This document shows positions 32,359 to 35,489 of a stretch of DNA of 35,489 nucleotides, piece after piece. The notes beneath the pieces were generated by a model. The model did no database searches. It was not told the origin of the DNA and saw only the letters and a list, made by a program, of their open reading frames with translations. The DNA comes from an uncultured Butyrivibrio sp. Its GTDB lineage: Bacteria > Bacillota > Clostridia > Lachnospirales > Lachnospiraceae. Both the position numbers and the translations under genes were made by a program. The stretch is taken from positions 9,478 through 44,966 of the forward strand of contig CAJTON010000028.1 of assembly GCA_910577605.1 (NCBI GenBank), written 5' to 3'. Each line of letters opens with the position of its first letter. Position 1 is the stretch's first letter.

Positions 32359-34098
32359 ATGAAACAGATTACAGGTGCAGATTTATTTGTGAAAGCACTA
32401 AAAGAAGAAGCAGTTGACACATTGTTCGCTTATCCGGGAGGACAGGCGATAGATCTGTTTAATGCGCTGTATGGAGAAAGAGAAATAGATGTGATCCTGC
32501 CACGTCATGAGCAGGGCTTGATTCATGCGGCAGATGGTTATGCACGTTCTACGGGTAAAGTTGGTGTCTGTCTTGTGACAAGCGGACCGGGAGCTACGAA
32601 TCTTGTTACGGGTATTGCTACTGCGAATTATGACAGCGTGCCGTTAGTATGCTTTACGGGACAGGTGCCGACACACCTTATTGGGAATGATACCTTTCAG
32701 GAAGTGGACTTTGTGGGCATTACAAGAAGTATCTGTAAATATGCTGTGATGGTACGAAAGAGGGAAGATTTGGCAGAAACTATAAAAAAGGCATTTTATA
32801 TTGCAAAAACAGGAAAACCGGGAGTAGTTGTTGTTGATCTGCCAAAGGATGTTCAGAGGGCTTACGGTAGCGATTTTTATCCACAGGAAATTATGGTGAG
32901 AGGTTATAAGCCGAATACTTCTGTACACATGGGGCAGTTAAATAAAGCACTGGACATCTTGAACCATGCGGTGAAGCCTGTTTTTCTGATAGGCGGCGGA
33001 GTGAATATTGCTCATGCAAATACAGAGATGACACAGCTTGCAGAGTTGACAGGCGTGCCTGTTATTACAACTATCATGGGAAAAGGGGCAATTCCTACCA
33101 CGAGCAGTTTATATGTTGGCAATATAGGTATTCATGGGAGCTATGCCGCCAATTCAGCGATCAGTAACTGTGATGTTCTTTTTTCAATAGGAACACGGTT
33201 CAATGACCGCATTACGGGGAAAATAGAAGAATTTGCGGTAAATGCGAAGATTATCCATATTGATGTGGATGCAGCATCTATTTCCCGTAATATTGATGTA
33301 GATATTCCGATTGTAGCTGATGCGAAAAAGGCAATATGCGCTTTGCTTGAAAAGGCAAAGCCGCTCCATATCTCAGAGTGGACAGATGAAATCAGCCGTT
33401 GGAAAAAGGAATATCCGATTGATATGGGGAAAGTCGGTTTGACACCGCAGATGATTATTCAATCCATAAATGAATTGTTCAAAGATGCTATTGTTACTAC
33501 AGATGTAGGCCAGAATCAATTATGGACAACACAATTTCTTGATATTGATGAGAATAAGCAAATGCTGACATCGGGCGGTTTGGGAACAATGGGATATGGT
33601 TTTCCGGCGGCAATCGGAGCAAAATTTGGTAATCCACATAAAGATGTCATTGTTATATCCGGTGATGGTGGTATGCAGATGAATATTCAGGAAATGGCAA
33701 CAGCGGTTGTTTATGAGTTGCCAATTATCATCTGTATACTGAATAACGGATATTTAGGGAATGTGCGGCAGTGGCAGGAAATGTTTTATGACAGGAGATA
33801 TTCGAGTACCTGTATGCGTTATCGGAGAAGCTGTGAAATAGGCTGCAACAAACCTGATCATTGCTGCCCGGAATATACACCAGATTTCATTGCACTGGCA
33901 GAAAGTTATGGTGCAAAAGGAATCCGTGTCACAAAGGCAGAGGATATAAAATCAGCTTTGAACAGTGCGAAACAGAATACAAAAACACCTACGGTTATTG
34001 AATTTATCATAGACAGGGAAGTCAATGTCATGCCGATTGTTCCGCCGGGGAACTCCCTTAATGACATGATTTTGGAAAGTGAGGAAGGCAGAGAATGA
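32359..34098 (+). CDS. ilvB: Acetolactate synthase large (catalytic) subunit
   Basis: 579 residues. A thiamine diphosphate enzyme that condenses two pyruvates to acetolactate, or pyruvate with 2-oxobutyrate, the first common step of branched-chain amino acid synthesis. The catalytic Glu51 is in PRHEQG; the ThDP motif begins GDGG at 435 and ends LNNGYLGNVRQWQ. FAD-binding and C-terminal domains are complete. A cysteine cluster, Cys485, 492, 496, 502 and 503, is inserted after RYSST, where many homologues are shorter. ATG 32359 follows GGAGG. ilvN overlaps the stop by four bases. ilvC, ilvD and leu genes are not in the window. Confidence 0.93.
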   Translation: MKQITGADLFVKALKEEAVDTLFAYPGGQAIDLFNALYGEREIDVILPRHEQGLIHAADGYARSTGKVGVCLVTSGPGATNLVTGIATANYDSVPLVCFTGQVPTHLIGNDTFQEVDFVGITRSICKYAVMVRKREDLAETIKKAFYIAKTGKPGVVVVDLPKDVQRAYGSDFYPQEIMVRGYKPNTSVHMGQLNKALDILNHAVKPVFLIGGGVNIAHANTEMTQLAELTGVPVITTIMGKGAIPTTSSLYVGNIGIHGSYAANSAISNCDVLFSIGTRFNDRITGKIEEFAVNAKIIHIDVDAASISRNIDVDIPIVADAKKAICALLEKAKPLHISEWTDEISRWKKEYPIDMGKVGLTPQMIIQSINELFKDAIVTTDVGQNQLWTTQFLDIDENKQMLTSGGLGTMGYGFPAAIGAKFGNPHKDVIVISGDGGMQMNIQEMATAVVYELPIIICILNNGYLGNVRQWQEMFYDRRYSSTCMRYRRSCEIGCNKPDHCCPEYTPDFIALAESYGAKGIRVTKAEDIKSALNSAKQNTKTPTVIEFIIDREVNVMPIVPPGNSLNDMILESEEGRE

Positions 34099-34595
34099 AA
34101 AAAAGATGGATTTGTTTATTTGTTGAAAATGAAATAGGTGTACTAGCCCGTATTTCGGGGTTATTTTCCGGAAAGTCTTATAATCTGGACAGCTTGACAG
34201 TCGGAGTTACTGAGGACAGTACCATATCACGAATGACGATTAGTTTAACAAGTGATGACAGGACTTTTGAGCAGATAAAAAAGCAGCTCGGTAGAAGTGT
34301 TGAGGTAATCAAAGTGGTAGATTATACAGATACACCTATCCACATGAAAGAAATTTTATTTGTTAAGGTAAATCATTGTACCGATGCAGACATAACGGAA
34401 CTGTTTCGGATTTCAAAAGTATTCGGAGTTGCAATTATTGACTATGATGGCACTACTGTCCTTTTGGAATGTACACAGACAGAAAACAGAAATGATGATT
34501 TAATAGCATTGCTGAAAAGAAAGTTTGCAAACAGGATTGAGATTGTAAGGGGTGGAAGTGTTGCAGTTGAAGCTATTAATATCTCGGAAAGATGA
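34095..34595 (+). CDS. ilvN: Acetolactate synthase small (regulatory) subunit
   Basis: 166 residues. An N-terminal ACT domain (ICLFVENEIGVLARISGLFS, RMTISL) binds the feedback inhibitor valine; the C-terminal domain (ELFRISKVFGVAIIDYD) activates the catalytic subunit. The ATGA overlap with ilvB ensures balanced synthesis. A terminator lies 77 bases after the stop. Confidence 0.93.
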   Translation: MKKRWICLFVENEIGVLARISGLFSGKSYNLDSLTVGVTEDSTISRMTISLTSDDRTFEQIKKQLGRSVEVIKVVDYTDTPIHMKEILFVKVNHCTDADITELFRISKVFGVAIIDYDGTTVLLECTQTENRNDDLIALLKRKFANRIEIVRGGSVAVEAINISER

Positions 34596-34671
34596 CAGAA
34601 AGCTCTGGTCATATTGAAACAATTTATTGGCACCGTTTTATGAAAACTCAATTTTTACAAAAGATTCAGAT

Positions 34672-34715
34672 TGCAATGCAATTCATATTTTATATAGGAT
34701 TGCATTGCATTTTTC
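34672..34715 (+). terminator. Terminator after ilvBN
   Basis: TGCAATGCAAT (34672-34682) and ATTGCATTGCA (34699-34709) are perfectly complementary over 11 pairs, with a 16-base AT-rich loop and TTTTTC after the right arm. Confidence 0.8.
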
Positions 34716-34828
34716 TGGAAATATCATATCAGATATGTTCAGGTTGGAGAAAGATGCAAAATGAAATGTAAGTTATATAAATATCGAATAAGAATACATA
34801 TTAAAATCAACGGCATACTGCACACATC

Positions 34829-34873
34829 AAGGTGTACCACAATGAAGGGAAAAACTTCACTGCGGCACACCTT
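34829..34873 (-). repeat. 19-bp hairpin between ilvN and the mobilization genes
   Basis: Arms 34829-34847 and 34855-34873 are complementary apart from three positions. Read as minus-strand RNA these are G-U pairs, giving a full 19-bp stem; read as plus-strand RNA they are A-C mismatches. A T run follows on the plus strand (34871-34877). It may end minus-strand transcription from mobC or serve both directions. Confidence 0.55.
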
Positions 34874-34918
34874 TTTTAATGGTGCGAAATTTGTCTGATT
34901 TTGGATTTTGTTTCAGTT

Positions 34919-35041
34919 TTACTTTTGCAGATTTGTGAAAGGGATTTGACTGGTACTGCCCTGTTCTTCAGCAGGAATACCGTTTCCGTTTACTGCTTCA
35001 TGTAGGGCTGTTTTGAGAGCATGGATTTTTGTGTATCCCAC
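34919..35041 (-). pseudogene. Relic of a mobilization relaxase (start fused to a short tail)
   Basis: A 40-codon minus-strand frame starting with GTG at 35041, inside the end of mobC. It begins GYTKIHALKTALHEAV, which resembles the first residues of MobA/relaxase proteins of clostridial mobile elements, where the relaxase normally overlaps mobC in this way. It then runs into NGNGIPAEEQGSTSQ and stops at 34919, so nearly all of the nuclease, including the histidine motif, is missing. An internal deletion is the simplest reading. Confidence 0.5.
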
Positions 35042-35331
35042 ACTTTTTTCATTAGCTCCTTTACTTCCTTTACATCGGCGGCATAGACGTTTCCTGTGGC
35101 ATTCATGCGCTTTGCTATCTGGTTCAGATTGCCGCCAATTTTTCCGAGTGCGGCGTTGTATTCCCGAAGTTCGGAATAGTCAATGTCATAGACAAAACCA
35201 TATAAAATTTGGCGGCGCAGGAAAGCGGATTTGCTTTTCATGCCGGAGGCTTTTACTTTCTGTTCCAGTATGTACTGCTCATCATCACTTAGATATATTT
35301 TTAACTCGTTTTTGCGTTCTCTGTTTGCCAT
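34990..35331 (-). CDS. mobC: Mobilization relaxosome protein, MobC family
   Basis: 113 residues. A small ribbon-helix-helix DNA-binding protein that assists the relaxase at the origin of transfer. The N-terminal ELKIYLSDDEQYILEQKV and the conserved KIGGNLNQIAKRMN are typical of the family. The minus-strand ATG at 35331 has AAAGGAC upstream. It is the first clear mobile-element gene in the window; the region upstream of it (35332-35489) continues beyond the edge. Confidence 0.85.
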   Translation of the reverse strand: MANRERKNELKIYLSDDEQYILEQKVKASGMKSKSAFLRRQILYGFVYDIDYSELREYNAALGKIGGNLNQIAKRMNATGNVYAADVKEVKELMKKVWDTQKSMLSKQPYMKQ

Positions 35332-35344
35332 TTTTTATGTCCTT

Positions 35345-35489
35345 TCTGTAATGGGATTATGAAAGGATTTTACACTATCTTCTATCCCGTTATGGGGGAT
35401 ATTCGTGCAGAAAAATGAGTGAAAAAATCAGAAATTCCGGCAGGACATTTCATGGATTTTTGAGAGCAGAGGGGGCTAGGGGGAAACTT
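35345..35489. other. Possible origin-of-transfer region upstream of mobC
   Basis: Non-coding DNA directly upstream of mobC, where oriT usually lies in such elements. It contains an inverted repeat, TATCCC (35383-35388) with GGGATA (35396-35401), and a G-rich end. The call is positional, without a recognised nic site. Confidence 0.3.

Noticed and set aside
1..35489. tRNA or rRNA genes, including a tRNA integration site
   Set aside because: I found no cloverleaf or conserved TTCRANYC loop with matching arms in the intergenic regions.

Overview
The window looks like chromosomal DNA of a Gram-positive, probably endospore-related member of the Clostridia (gut Lachnospiraceae/Oscillospiraceae type). 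This rests on the gene order hprK-glcK-murB-rapZ-whiA-crh-dnaE-pfkA, a SleB-type cell-wall hydrolase, strong GGAGG ribosome binding sites and consensus vegetative promoters with 17-base spacing. Nearly every gene is on the + strand.

Region 1 (1 to about 13,960) is a dense housekeeping cluster of moderately high GC: the end of ftsH, then add, uvrC (frame-disrupted), hprK, glcK, murB, rapZ, whiA, a Crh-like HPr paralogue, dnaE, pfkA and a TrmH-family methylase. HprK, GlcK, RapZ, Crh and PfkA together form a carbon-metabolism and catabolite-control set. The Crh-like protein has Glu at position 15 and keeps Ser46, so it can only be a regulatory substrate of HprK. The usual yvcK gene between rapZ and whiA is absent.

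Region 2 (about 13,960 to 24,940) holds shorter transcription units with clear promoters and terminators: a SleB-like hydrolase, a HAD hydrolase, an NfeD plus SPFH membrane pair, a secreted protein with a Cys-His C-terminal domain, a lipoprotein, argF, a small membrane protein, birA, a small hypothetical, dus (frame-disrupted) and an XRE-receiver fusion. argF has a perfect ARG-box operator and an unusual leader made of 52-bp tandem units with covarying hairpins. A related hairpin lies upstream of the SPFH gene.

Region 3 (about 24,940 to the end) is accessory DNA of clearly lower GC. It carries an unknown gene, about 1 kb of non-coding DNA with apparent gene relics, and a tightly coupled four-gene operon: a small protein, a C5 cytosine methyltransferase, a dual-GHKL (paraMORC-like plus histidine-kinase-like) ATPase, and a receiver protein with a HEPN-like Rx4H motif. 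A tetR-ilvB-ilvN module of intermediate composition follows, sharing an operator-like 15-mer between the tetR and ilvB upstream regions. The window ends in a minus-strand mobC with a relic of a relaxase gene, which marks this as part of a conjugative or mobilizable element.

The best candidate for an undescribed system is the operon at 26,681-31,545. It pairs DNA modification with what looks like a two-component relay ending in a putative RNase, and no restriction endonuclease is seen. Its function is inferred, not shown.
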